A DNA stretch of 64,000 nt, taken from contig JAZAYU010000019.1 of assembly GCA_038501625.1 (NCBI GenBank), positions 1,882,501 to 1,946,500 on the forward strand. Reading direction: 5' to 3'. Position 1 is the first letter of the stretch. The number at the start of each line of letters is the position of its first letter. Source of the DNA: Corbicula japonica (taxonomy: Eukaryota; Mollusca; Bivalvia; Venerida; Cyrenidae). The position numbers and the translations under genes are program-made. Positions 52,301 to 57,798 of this stretch are shown here, piece after piece. The notes under the pieces were generated by a model. The model did not search any database, had not been told where the DNA came from, and saw nothing but the letters and a program-made list of their open reading frames with translations.

Positions 52301-55300
52301 GCGGTGCTGCTGAAACCCACGACCTCTACCTCGCTTGTTTCCTCCATATCTACCATACTGACTATGATCATGGTAAGAATCATGCCTAGATAAAACAACA
52401 GTACCATACCGTAATACATGAAGGGAAAATGATAAAAACTCATTATGTTGTTATGAAAACATCTGTTTTCTTAAGTGGCGGAAATTCATATTATTTATAC
52501 TGCCTATCATATGCTTTAACAGTTTATGCACTGGATATAAATTGTATCTCTTGTATCTTTGTGTTCACTTCTTATCAGAATACTGAATCAGTAAACAGTG
52601 TAAAAATCAATTTCAAAAAGTCAGGATCAACATACCACTGCTCTTGCTCCTCAAATTGACTGGTGATTTCTCTCCCACGAGACACCCCTCGCCCGACAGG
52701 AGTCAACTGTCCGCGTCCTACTGGTGTAAGTTGTCCCGAGGCGTACTGTGGATTTAATGGGTTGTTAATGAGACCCTGGGTCGGTGCAGCACCCCGATGT
52801 GCCCCGTCTCTGTCCACTTGTATCGTCAGATTCTCATATTGAGTTTGCTGACCAGCTTCAGGGGCAGCCGGCAGGGGATCTTTCCTAGTAGACAATCCAG
52901 CTGTTTTACCAGGATTTACTGGAAAAAGGGAAGAAAAATCAATGATTAGATTTAATACCTTAAAACAACCTTTCTATCTTTGCCTAGCAAGTGATTATAT
53001 TTTATTAGAGATGTGCCAAAAGTTGGCCAACATTCAGTACTTACAAGGTGGAGAAAGCGTACGAGTAGAGATTTACCTTAAACCATGCAATATTAATTCT
53101 TATTGTAGGAAAGTTAATACAAAATGTTGTTTCTTTTGTTGAAATATTTCACCTAAATAATAATGGCAATTTAGCTGATCATTACATTTGTATCGCCACA
53201 TGTCCTGCTTATTGAACTTTTCATCAATTTTCACTATATAAAGCAAACATGCAAAATTTATACCATTCTGCTATTTAACAACACAAACTAAAACGTTGGC
53301 AACAATGTATGATGCCAAAGAATACAAGTCATGTTTAAAATACAAAATATGCTGCTTCCAAGTTGAAACAAAAGCTAGAACGAATTCTTCCGGGCCAAGT
53401 AAAAGCTGTAAATCCAATATTTTTACAAAAATGCACAGCATGCTTATTGCTTTGTAAGAATGATCACATAAACAATCACATAAACATAATCAATCATCAC
53501 ATAAAATATTAATCATAAACATGCAGATTTACAATAAACTACATTTTATAATTTAATCCAGCTGGCACATCTGTGCCATGTTTACATTGGATCATTACTC
53601 TTTTTCAGATCACAATGTAACCAGTGCAGATCCAGATCAAATGGCATGGATGTGCCACCTGATCTTTATCTACACTGTTCACACATGTGACAAAATGCGT
53701 ATATATGGAGATAACATCACAAAACGCAGCCAATATCACTCACAATAACCAGCGGTTACCTGCCATACACCTTGCCGCTGAAAGTTTTTGATGCACCAGT
53801 GGCATAGGTCTTTTCTGAAGAACTTCAATGCAAGCAGTAAAAAGAATATTTACAACTTTCCTTTCCTCGTTTTTCGTACATTTTTGGAGTGAATTAGTTA
53901 CACTGTAATACTGCATTCAAGGTACATGTACTGGTTTCAATCTGTTATTTTCCAACAGATGTTTTATAGTACCCTTCAGACTTAAAAAAATAAGAGGCTA
54001 AATAATGAAGCATGATTCTAATGGTTAGTCTTTTATAGATAGCAAACACATCAAGATTTGCATTAGTTTTACATTTGTTTTGAGTATGTGCTATCCAATT
54101 TGTTTGATCATCAAATACCAGCACCTTTAGTTTCAACACTTTACATCATGGATATATCTGTTATCCAAGGGCAGACAATGTAAATCCAGTTCAGCTGGCA
54201 CTTCTGTGCTGTCTGATCTGGATCTACACTGGTTGCTTGGTCAGAAATAATCCGATGACAGAAAGTGAATGGCATAGATCCTGATCTGACGGCACAGATG
54301 TACCGGCTGATCTGGATCTACAGTTCACCCATAATATATATAAGCATATCCCATGGAGGGTAAAACTTATTAGGAATACAAATCAAATTTATTTTCTGCA
54401 AACCTGACAATATTCTAGAAGGTAGGTCTTAACACTTTCCTACATAGACACACCTTTATATTGTGGGCAAAAAGGGTAAATCCAGATCAGCCGGCACATC
54501 CATGCCATCTGATCAGGATCTAAACTGTTCACTCTTTGATTTGTTAGGTTATTTCTGACCAAACGAGACCAGTGCATATCCTGATCAGACGGCATGGATG
54601 TGCCAGCTGATCTGGATTTACACTGGTCACACATGCGTAAAAATGCGTATATATATGGAGGAAAGGGTTAAATAAGTAGACACTATATAGCAATATGAAC
54701 TCTCGTTACCTACATGTACATCTAAAAGAGAACAAGATTGCTGTGTTTACCTGCAGTGATTTCTATAAGCTTTTGGCCACGCCCAGCGCCAAGAGCACTT
54801 GTTGCTGCACCATGTGGTCTGTAAGGTAAATGGGCAGAAATTTAACAACATGCACACATGTAAGGTCTCACGATAAAATGTTCCATTAGTTTCATTTGAT
54901 ATTCACACTAAACTCCAACAAGAGCTTCGCCCGAAAGAGTCTAATTAATCTAAAAGTAGTCTGAGGTTTCACTTGCTGCTGAATCTTGTGGTTTATTATG
55001 ACCAAAAATTTTTGACCTAGAAGTGAACAGTGTAGTTCTATTTCAGATTGCAAATATCAACCCCACCCCCTATTTATTATGGACTTCAAAACTTTCCTTT
55101 TTTTTATTCAGTTTAAGTATGACTTGTTGCTCAAAATGAGCTCGTTTCTTAGACCACTTCTTTTAACTTCTTGGAGCAGATGAGTATGATGCTGGTTCAT
55201 GATTGGATAATATAACAAAAACAGAGAAGACTGATCACAGTGCAGCCTGTGTCTGAAACTTGCAACCACTTTCAAATCTCAAGCATCTGATTGGCTGAAA

Positions 55301-57574
55301 TGGAGACCAATCTCCATTTTAACCAATCAAATGCTGAAGATCTGAGACTTGTCTCCAACCTCAGTGTTATGATCTTATATCCTGATCTAGATCAATTTTG
55401 GTTTGTTGTATACAAATGATACAAGAAAAGAGTTAACAAAGTGATTTCTGAAGTTTTTATGTTGAATATACCATTTATGAAATATACCATTTATGAAAAC
55501 ACAATTGCTTTTACTCACCCAATGCCGTTCATTGTCTTCTTCTGCTCTTTGTTCTGCAGAAAATCAAAACAATCAAGCTATTTTTTTCTTAACCCTTTCC
55601 CCCATATATACACATAAGCATGTGCGACCAGTGTAGATCCAGATCAGCCGTCACAAACATGCCGTCTGATCAGGATCCGCACTGGTCGCATTTTGGTCAG
55701 AAATAACCTAATGAATCAAAAATGAACAGTTTAGATCCTGATCAGGCAGCACAGATCTGGATCTAAACTGTGCAAGAAAGGTTTATCTAAGGAGGAAAGG
55801 GTTAATAACTATACTTGAACATTATTTGGGGCATGTTACCGAAAAAGGTGTCTTCGGTACTATTTTCTGACATTTTTGTTTACTATTTTTGGAAAGAGCC
55901 AAAACATTATCCGTTAGTTTCTCATATCAGAGGGTATTTTTTATTTACTCATTTTGACTATATTATTTTTACAGTGCAACACGTAATAAATATTGTATGC
56001 ACTTTTTATCGATAGAGGGATGAAAAAAGTCAAAAAAATACATCTCATTAGCTTCCAACCCCCAAAATTTTATATACTGTGCAACAAAAAAAATTTTTTG
56101 AAGAATAAGTTGAAGTAATTCATAAACATATAATACCTGTTCTTTGTAAACACCATTCTGCTCACCGTCGAATTCTTCATCAAAGTCATCGAAAGCCTGT
56201 GCTGCTCGCATACTTGGTTCCTAATAAGAGAAAAGCAACAGTAACAGTCTCAATTTCTTCTCATTCAAATAATTTTACTTTTAACGAGCTGTGTCAAAAT
56301 ACCACAAAATATGATATTATTATACAAAACAGATTATAGAATAAAGGCTTTCCAAGTTAAAGAGCAGACTTTCAATGCTTATTTTCAATTCAACAATGGA
56401 ACAATAAAGCTGGCATCAGATTACTGAACCTGGCAGACATGATTATATGCTTGAATATTATGGAAAAGTTTGGTGAGGACTAGATAAGTATCCGCATCCT
56501 TGAGACCTGTCTTTTTGGGCCCAGCACAACACGCAAGATCTAAAAATACATCCTATTCAACCAGGTATGTAAATGACATAAATGATGTTGATTTCCAAGA
56601 CTATAAATATTGTGGAGTCTATAATAATGTTGTTATATGCAAAGTGCTCATCTCAACATAGATTCTAAGCACTCACGTATGTCTGTTGTTTCTTTCTTTC
56701 CATTTCGTCCTTGGACATGGCTACCTGAACACGTAGAGTTGACCTGTCTATCTTAAACATGTGCAAGTCTCGGATAGCCCGCTCAGCATCATTGGTTGTC
56801 GCCATAGTGACAAAGCTAAAAATATCAATTTCTATTAGCTCTTTTAAATGCTAAGCAGCTATGCATTAATAGCTATTTATAGCACTGAACTACTAATCCA
56901 TCATCCAGTGTCTTGTACACATAATTGACCTATCTGTTATATTCAACAGATTTAAATGTGACTAAATGTCCACTAGTACACATCTGTGCCCATTTATTTT
57001 ATAACCTTAAATGCAAAACAATTACTGACAAGATTCCCTTCTTAGCACATTTATGTAAACCTTGAATTCAACACATTTCTCTCTTACACTGATCAATAGT
57101 CTCACAAAAACATGGTGGGCAGGAATTTTGCACACAAGTAACTGTTTTCATTGAAGCAGACGTCATTTTGTTCGTTTTAAACCCAAATCACTCTTCTTTT
57201 TTCATTAAGGGCTTAGTACACTCCTCCCCAGCACATTCATGGATAAAAAGAAAATTATCAAAATCACAATAAGGGTAAATTGCCGTTACTGTTACTGAGA
57301 TTTTGATCATTTTCTTTAATCGATGAATGTGCTGGGGTGGAGTGTAGCAAGCCCTTAACTCCCTTTCAACAAGACTAATACCATACACTCCATACAAATA
57401 CCACAATGCATTCTAATGCTTCTGATCATACCATAGTCCAACATGTTTGAGCTTGACAGAAAAAACAATAAAAATGTTATACCCAAAGGTGTCCTGCGAG
57501 TTTTCTAGCTTTGTTGGCAACTTCTTCACTCTGGTCACCCTACCGCATCGAGCAAATAACTTCTCCAAGCCATC
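19278..57574 (-). CDS. Multi-Tudor protein with RRM, MYND and CCHC domains (TDRD1/Vreteno-like); 27 exons, 5' end missing
   Basis: I joined 27 exons by GT/AG borders; the frame holds at every junction and the sum is 6045 nt, giving 2014 residues plus TAA. Order on this partial protein: RRM without strand beta-1 (residues 1-65), acidic patch (85-95), RG-rich stretch (210-300), MYND finger (369-404), charged low-complexity (430-527), CCHC knuckles (529-542, 555-568, 578-591), six extended Tudor domains (about 681-870, 880-1065, 1135-1310, 1339-1500, 1571-1745, 1790-1975) and a short amphipathic helix (1983-2010). Extended Tudor domains bind symmetric dimethyl-arginine on Piwi proteins; MYND and CCHC modules bind proteins or RNA. 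RRM plus MYND plus Tudors is the layout of Drosophila Vreteno, and MYND plus Tudors that of vertebrate TDRD1, both piRNA-pathway factors of germ granules. The role here is inferred from family. The start codon is not located; see 58787-58815. Confidence 0.9.
19744..19947 (-). CDS. Tudor gene exon 26: C-terminal part of extended Tudor 6
   Basis: 204 nt, phase 1 to 1, acceptor ttcatgcag. LELSKFQDKELKAKVVKVDN and YELELTDVAKNLDLAGHLVA, a standard SN-like tail. Confidence 0.93.
20448..21310 (+). ncRNA. Possible spliced antisense transcript unit in a Tudor intron
   Basis: The plus strand shows the promoter-type palindrome TCTCGCGAGA (20448-20457), a strong donor gattag|GTGAGT at 20771, an acceptor ttattccacag ending at 20964, and AATAAA at 21303-21308. 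No long ORF. It could equally be a repeat (LTR or retro-copy), since 'gtttaaacttatttatttta' near 21200 looks repetitive. Confidence 0.3.
21680..21850 (-). CDS. Tudor gene exon 25: Tudor 6 core
   Basis: 171 nt, phase 1 to 1, acceptor tgactcag, donor GTAAGG. DGQWYRASVLEVF and VEYVDFGNQTE, then LPLLAFRCSL. The cage motif is DFGN, a conservative change. Confidence 0.95.
22463..22579 (-). CDS. Tudor gene exon 24: extended Tudor 6, middle
   Basis: 117 nt, phase 1 to 1. YLQDLKFLSDTMQLECEHEV, then FEVGELCCAKFP, the 'G-E-x-C/V-A-A' strand before a Tudor core. Confidence 0.92.
23040..23105. repeat. Half copy of palindromic MITE family C
   Basis: 'gatcgccatttcagccaatc' through 'cagttttataacc', fused directly to family-D sequence on its left. 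Close to 6107-6180. Confidence 0.7.
23200..23367 (-). CDS. Tudor gene exon 23: lead-in of extended Tudor 6
   Basis: 168 nt, phase 1 to 1, donor GTAAGT. Pro/Lys linker, then EFTAVITNTVRPNLFHCQVY, the SN-like N-terminal part. Confidence 0.92.
23750..24021 (-). CDS. Tudor gene exon 22: C-terminal part of extended Tudor 5
   Basis: 272 nt, phase 2 to 1. RFLKLPAIAIHCKLCGIG directly follows the Tudor 5 core, then YEVEVTIQDGRKMSEVLGL. The donor GTCAGT is non-consensus at +3 but the frame fits. Confidence 0.92.
24081..24331. mobile_element. Short pearl-like element with a single core unit
   Basis: ctagactgtgtcctcaggac start, one 'aaagggccataactctggta' unit, acgtacgtacggacgag, and an 'actttgtggaggcata' end. 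It is the one-unit version of 42491-43831. Confidence 0.7.
24662..25350. mobile_element. TTAA-flanked element with about 300-bp inverted arms
   Basis: TTAA on both sides (24658-24661, 25351-25354) of GGGCTTGCCACACTCCTCCC ... GGGAGGAGTGTGGCAGGCCC. The arms can be followed inward for some 300 bp ('caaaaactaaggg' against 'agtttttgtgaa'). A 146-bp relative lies at 57209-57354. Kolobok- or piggyBac-type by target site (inference). It lies in the Tudor intron between exons 21 and 22. Confidence 0.85.
25863..28043 (-). CDS. Tudor gene exon 21: 2181-nt exon with four Tudor cores
   Basis: Phase 2 to 2. Encodes the core of Tudor 2 (WYRAEV, FVDYLNTE), all of Tudor 3 (WYRGQI, FIDYGNTE) and Tudor 4 (WYRAKV, IVDYGNTG), and most of Tudor 5 (WYRGRV, FLDYGNKE). 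Each is preceded by an SN-like lead (e.g. IHAVITHVDAIDGVYVQ) and followed by an SN-like tail (KAVPCML, VAVKCKL). Tudor 2 has DYLN where the others have DYGN. Ser/Pro/Thr-rich linkers separate the domains. By far the longest exon of the gene. Confidence 0.98.
28090..28520. repeat. Palindromic repeat family E, larger copy
   Basis: Contains 'tgcttttcagtaaattatag', 'gtggtatttcactg' and 'caccagtgaaagataaaaat' blocks shared with 41104-41255 and 43832-43925. Intronic. Confidence 0.6.
29369..29594. mobile_element. Family D MITE (piggyBac-like), type copy
   Basis: TTAA target repeats on both sides of CCCTTTCCTCCATATATACG ... GGAGGAAAGGG. Inside are four related motifs in alternating orientation (ctccagatcagcccgcacat, ctgatcagtatctgcagtgg, gtgtagatcttgatcagcca, ctgttcgcccatgcaataaa). 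TTAA plus CCC/GGG ends is the piggyBac signature; there is no coding sequence. Confidence 0.85.
29648..29845 (-). CDS. Tudor gene exon 20: N-terminal part of extended Tudor 2
   Basis: 198 nt, phase 2 to 2, acceptor gttttgcag. VPLMIADAKSPIDFSIQVLD and FTTFNIKFNEACNKC. The donor GTACAG is weak but gives the only in-frame join to exon 21. Confidence 0.88.
30265..30533 (-). CDS. Tudor gene exon 19: C-terminal part of extended Tudor 1
   Basis: 269 nt, phase 0 to 2. GVLCALDGIVP, then HVVVLKNEQGMAVSQLLLAA, typical of the SN-like half that follows a Tudor core. Confidence 0.92.
30959..31169. mobile_element. Palindromic MITE rich in TCGCGA
   Basis: Inverted ends 'taccgtataatggttttttt' and 'aacccattatacggta'. 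The interior has several cgcgaaaa/ttttcgcg blocks (tcgcga, atcgcgaa, cgatcgcg), an unusual CpG density for this AT-rich intron. Confidence 0.8.
31518..31733 (-). CDS. Tudor gene exon 18: Tudor 1 core
   Basis: 216 nt, phase 0 to 0. Core VGEIYSVKF, WNRAQVL, VQYVDYGNTE. The usual WYRA is WNRA, so one aromatic-cage residue is replaced by Asn while DYGN is kept. Confidence 0.95.
33412..33516 (-). CDS. Tudor gene exon 17: N-terminal part of extended Tudor 1
   Basis: 105 nt, phase 0 to 0. VAIMEVGSPGHFYIQMALEK matches the V-x-SP-x-F-Y-x-Q start of extended Tudor domains (the split SN-like fold). Confidence 0.92.
33576..33840. mobile_element. Family D MITE, intronic copy
   Basis: TTAAacctttcctccatag at the left, tatataaGGGTTAA at the right. 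A central segment 'taggttatttctgaccaaaa' is duplicated in tandem. Confidence 0.8.
34617..34815. mobile_element. Family D MITE beside exon 16
   Basis: Left CCCCTTTCCTCCAAAG, right GGAGGAAAGGG. It ends 12 bases from the exon 16 donor border, so it forms the start of that intron almost directly. Confidence 0.75.
34828..35081 (-). CDS. Tudor gene exon 16: linker before the Tudor array
   Basis: 254 nt, phase 1 to 0, acceptor gaattacag, donor GTAAAC. Asn/Ser-rich (SSSSNNNGANGDGEWDDEP), then Pro/Lys-rich (KSQPLKRQVPSPAVVARTQL). Likely disordered. Confidence 0.88.
35445..35516 (+). tRNA. tRNA-Thr(GGT)-like sequence, possibly a tRNA-derived SINE
   Basis: 72 nt with D stem GCTC/GAGC, anticodon stem CTCGC/GCGAG with loop CCGGTAA (anticodon GGT if standard) and T stem CCGGG/CCCGG with TTCAAGT. 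A box 'tagctcagtcggg' and B box 'gggttcaagtcc' are good. Oddities: C instead of U at position 33, and two mismatches in the acceptor stem (ggacaga against tcttgct). These argue for a pseudogene or SINE head rather than a working tRNA. Confidence 0.6.
36127..36189 (-). CDS. Tudor gene exon 15: CCHC zinc knuckle 3
   Basis: 63 nt, phase 1 to 1, donor GTACAC (weak). CYNCHQVGHLSKDC is a complete knuckle. Among the repeated acceptor-like units it is the one joined to an open reading frame with the zinc ligands. Confidence 0.92.
36190..36525 (-). repeat. Minisatellite made of copies of the exon 15 acceptor region
   Basis: About eight units of 40-50 bp. On the minus strand each has the form 'cctgataattttctag' followed by ATKCYWAGTGTTACAAC-like sequence, i.e. 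the end of the intron plus the first bases of exon 15. Several units keep TTCTAG. Sequence after most decoys opens with an in-frame TAG if used. Confidence 0.85.
36526..40539. mobile_element. Pearl-like element with a 17-copy 166-bp satellite core
   Basis: Starts acaagagggccatgatggcc and ends gctcaccttgtcactacgtg + acaggtgagc, a strong hairpin. From about 37500 to 40320 run 17 units of 166 bp ('ggggcggggccaattttgac' in each). Before them come several more diverged units of about 300 bp, each apparently a dimer of two related halves. A short acgacggacgacgg tail precedes the 3' hairpin. Same ends as 57799-58734. No coding function. Confidence 0.85.
40766..41008. mobile_element. Family D MITE (piggyBac-like), intronic copy
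   Basis: CCCTTTCCTCCATA at the left end, GGAGAAAAGGG then TTAA at the right; paired 'gatctggatctaaactg' motifs inside. Confidence 0.75.
41104..41255. repeat. Palindromic repeat family E
   Basis: 'tttgtttttaccagtgtaag' and its inverse 'ctttcactggtaaaaacaaa' bound a stem with a central 'cgagtggcgaagccacaagt'. Pieces of the same family lie at 28090-28520 and 43832-43925. Confidence 0.7.
41437..42489. mobile_element. Pearl-like element with 'gtctccc' hairpin end
   Basis: Starts ctagaactgcttttgggaaa, has units with 'gggccataaatctgatatgc' and 'ctggttatcgaacttggc', a gacagacggaca tail near 42415, and a 3' hairpin 'tctcccacaccactacgtgg' + tgggaga. Confidence 0.65.
42491..43831. mobile_element. Pearl-like element, tandem core of about 150 bp
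   Basis: Opens ctagactgtgtccttaggacac, has roughly eight units with 'aaagggccataactctggta' and 'ggagttgacgccacaagatt', a tetranucleotide cgta/acgg run near 43690, and ends 'tgcctcccactttgtggggg' + cata. The closing segment is duplicated at 43770-43831. It abuts the element at 41437-42489 directly. Confidence 0.7.
43998..44060 (-). CDS. Tudor gene exon 14: CCHC zinc knuckle 2
   Basis: 63 nt, phase 1 to 1, donor GTAAGT. CFNCGATDHLRNEC is very close to knuckle 1, so the two exons look like a tandem exon duplication. Confidence 0.93.
44508..44585 (-). CDS. Tudor gene exon 13: CCHC zinc knuckle 1
   Basis: 78 nt, phase 1 to 1, acceptor tttctaacag, donor GTAAGA. C-x2-C-x4-H-x4-C complete (CFNCGSSDHMKNEC). 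Confidence 0.93.
44939..45040. repeat. Exact tandem duplication of 51 bp
   Basis: 'ggttctgcgaaacaaaatct' begins at 44939 and again at 44990; the two 51-base units are identical, so the event is recent. Intronic on the Tudor gene. Confidence 0.95.
45232..45468. mobile_element. Family D MITE (piggyBac-like), intronic copy
   Basis: Begins TTAACCCttcactccata and ends tattgagtaaaGGG with TTTT in place of TTAA. Inside are the paired 'gatccagatcag'-type motifs. Same family as 29369-29594. Confidence 0.75.
45625..45680. repeat. Perfect 23-bp-arm hairpin in intron
   Basis: 'atattccatacctccgtgtc' + cgt and its exact reverse complement surround a 10-base loop (tccccgtcgg). GC-rich stem in an AT-rich intron. 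Nearby are repeated 'caccgcaccgat' motifs. Confidence 0.85.
46066..46366 (-). CDS. Tudor gene exon 12: charged low-complexity region
   Basis: 301 nt, phase 0 to 1, acceptor attttgcag, donor GTGATG. Starts with a helical QVKNLLEKATGDKIQIIQKS, then a hydrophilic Arg/Ser/Asp/Glu stretch ending in Gly-rich basic repeats (GGEDRGGQRGGKKSGKDGKP). Confidence 0.88.
46716..46770 (-). CDS. Tudor gene exon 11: short linker
   Basis: 55 nt, phase 2 to 0, acceptor ttgtttgtag, donor GTAAGT. Encodes EAEQFGDFEVAVGNELIP. Confidence 0.85.
47676..47826 (-). CDS. Tudor gene exon 10: MYND zinc finger
   Basis: 151 nt, phase 1 to 2, acceptor gttttctag, donor GTAAGG. All eight zinc ligands are present: C-x2-C (CSVC), C-x2-C (CSKC), C-x3-C (CSRPC), then H-x3-C (HKHKC). 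In TDRD1-type proteins this domain contacts partner proteins. Confidence 0.95.
47893..48929 (-). mobile_element. CAGGG-ended DNA transposon derivative with 5-bp target duplication
   Basis: Perfect 16-bp terminal inverted repeats CAGGGTTCGTACAGAC, flanked by direct repeats AACAT (47888-47892 and 48930-48934). The subterminal parts repeat 'attccatga' motifs in both arms. Inside is the 3' end of a transposase-like ORF (48081-48464). hAT-like by its CAGGG ends; a 5-bp duplication fits the hAT5 group (inference). It sits in the Tudor intron between exons 9 and 10. Confidence 0.85.
48081..48464 (-). pseudogene. Coiled-coil C-terminal remnant of a transposon protein
   Basis: ORF ending at TAA 48083-48081 and open a little further upstream (to a TAG near 48516). 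Lys/Glu-rich, with heptad-like spacing (VTVLKKKKLKLEEEVKDLMN) and a tail ANSLRRTAKDKKMEIEEIDD. A 21-bp tandem duplication gives SCKASMQSCKAP. Wholly inside the CAGGG element, with no start codon of its own, so it is a fragment rather than a host gene. Confidence 0.7.
49079..49099 (-). CDS. Tudor gene exon 9: 21-nt microexon
   Basis: Acceptor tcattcag, donor GTAAAA. 21 nt, phase 1 to 1, adding E-QKDGKE. It can be included or skipped without frame change. Confidence 0.65.
49215..49279 (-). repeat. Duplicated 3' end and donor site of Tudor exon 8
   Basis: The minus strand reads CAGTCTATG, then GCACCTGCTCCTAAGGTTGA and GCATAAAG|GTAAGCC, a diverged copy of the exon-8 end and its donor. Reading through the first donor would hit TAG after SMS. 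The copy could work as a 31-nt phase-1 exon only with an intron of about 23 nt, which is too short. Confidence 0.75.
49280..49432 (-). CDS. Tudor gene exon 8: Met/Gln/Pro-rich
   Basis: 153 nt, phase 1 to 1, acceptor ttgtttcag, donor GTAAGA. Encodes VAPPYMTMGGPHLLQPAYQQ and a Met/Ser/Pro-rich tail ending KVESK. Its last 50 bases and donor are duplicated just downstream (see 49215-49279). Confidence 0.85.
49607..51301. mobile_element. Pearl-like element with tandem core and ACGG tail
   Basis: Starts ctagaaatgtgtcc-aaaggacac-ggatgcccccgc (a small hairpin), has two types of internal tandem unit (about 160-185 bp, e.g. 'gggccataacttctgaacgg'), then ACGG runs near 51030 and 51220, and ends in a hairpin 'atgcccgtcgccatttcatg' ... 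'gcgggggcataa'. The terminal GGATGCCCCCGC/GCGGGGGCAT are inverted. The class (pearl or Helentron-type noncoding) is inferred from this layout. Confidence 0.7.
51963..52110. repeat. GACA/GACGGA-rich intronic repeat piece
   Basis: Runs such as 'gagacagacagtgggacaga' in the intron just 3' of exon 7 resemble the tetranucleotide tails of the pearl-like elements, without their ends. Confidence 0.4.
52186..52385 (-). CDS. Tudor gene exon 7: RGG/Tyr-rich low-complexity
   Basis: 200 nt, phase 2 to 1. Encodes an Arg-Gly block (NKRGRGRGF, HRRGRGRGF) and a Tyr/Gly/Pro tail (MPYPGYPMPPVYG). Typical of RNA-binding, phase-separating segments. Methyl-arginine here could be read by Tudor domains, in cis or in a partner (inference). 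Confidence 0.88.
52636..52918 (-). CDS. Tudor gene exon 6: Pro/Gly-rich with RG repeats
   Basis: 283 nt, phase 1 to 2, donor GTATGT. Disordered, with a direct repeat GQLTPVGRG twice, then VSRGRE. The RG dipeptides are possible arginine-methylation sites. Confidence 0.85.
53760..53822 (-). CDS. Candidate alternative exon of the Tudor gene
   Basis: Good donor GTAACC at 53759-53758. With the acceptor ttgaag the exon is 63 nt, phase 1 to 1, and can sit between exons 5 and 6 without changing frame. With the better acceptor ttcttcag it is 53760-53814 (55 nt, phase 1 to 2), reading EKTYATGASKTFSGKVYG, and would then fit only if exon 6 is skipped. Unproven. Confidence 0.35.
54429..54671. mobile_element. 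Family D MITE, intronic copy
   Basis: TTAAcactttcctacatag at the left, ggaggaaaGGGTTAA at the right, with the four alternating GATC-type motifs. Near-complete. Confidence 0.8.
54751..54818 (-). CDS. Tudor gene exon 5: Gly/Ala linker
   Basis: 68 nt, phase 2 to 1, acceptor ccttacag, donor GTAAAC. Encodes PHGAATSALGAGRGQKLIEI and TA. Confidence 0.8.
55257..55375. repeat. Palindromic MITE family C, diverged copy
   Basis: 'tctcaagcatctgattggct' and 'aaccaatcaaatgctgaaga' are inverted around 'tggagaccaatctcca'. Older than the copies at 3454 and 10914. Confidence 0.7.
55519..55553 (-). CDS. Tudor gene exon 4: 35-nt small exon
   Basis: Acceptor tttctgcag, donor GTGAGT, phase 0 to 2. Encodes NKEQKKTMNGIG. 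The fit of both borders and phases supports it in spite of its size. Confidence 0.75.
55589..55805. mobile_element. Family D MITE, intronic copy with TTAA on both sides
   Basis: TTAA|CCCTTTCCCCCATATATACA ... GGAGGAAAGGG|TTAA. It starts about 36 bases upstream (in transcript sense) of the exon 4 acceptor. Confidence 0.85.
56137..56220 (-). CDS. Tudor gene exon 3: acidic linker
   Basis: 84 nt, phase 0 to 0, acceptor cttattag. Encodes EPSMRAAQAFDDFDEEFDGE and a short tail. Low complexity, acidic. Confidence 0.85.
56677..56815 (-). CDS. Tudor gene exon 2: RRM RNP1 and C-terminal half
   Basis: Phase 2 to 0, donor GTGAGT. Completes RNP1 (FGFVTM), then NDAERAIRDLHMFKIDRSTL and RVQVA, the classic RRM helix 2 and beta-4, followed by a charged linker. 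Confidence 0.9.
57209..57354. mobile_element. Short TTAA-flanked palindromic MITE
   Basis: TTAA (57205-57208 and 57355-57358) around GGGCTTAGTACACTCCTCCC ... GGGGTGGAGTGTAGCAAGCCC. A 146-bp foldback related to 24662-25350. Confidence 0.85.
57483..57574 (-). CDS. Tudor gene exon 1 (first found): RRM helix 1 to beta-2
   Basis: Acceptor ggctacag before GATGGC, donor GTATAA; 92 nt, phase 0 to 2. Encodes DGLEKLFARCGRVTRVKKLP and on to DTFG, the helix-1/beta-2 part of an RRM leading into RNP1. Strand beta-1 (RNP2) should lie in an upstream exon that I could not find. Confidence 0.85.
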
Positions 57575-57798
57575 CTGTAGCCAAACACAACAGATGAAAG
57601 GTATTTAACATTAACCTAGCTATTAGGCACCCGATTGTGCTAAATTTCCATCACATTTCTACTGGATGATTGTTATATTTTCCCACATCCGATCAGAAAA
57701 CATTCTAACTACACAAAAGGCTAAAGTATTGAATAGTTAAAACTGAAATAAAATTTAATTACACAAGTTTTACATTTTGTTTCAAACAAATGTACCTT

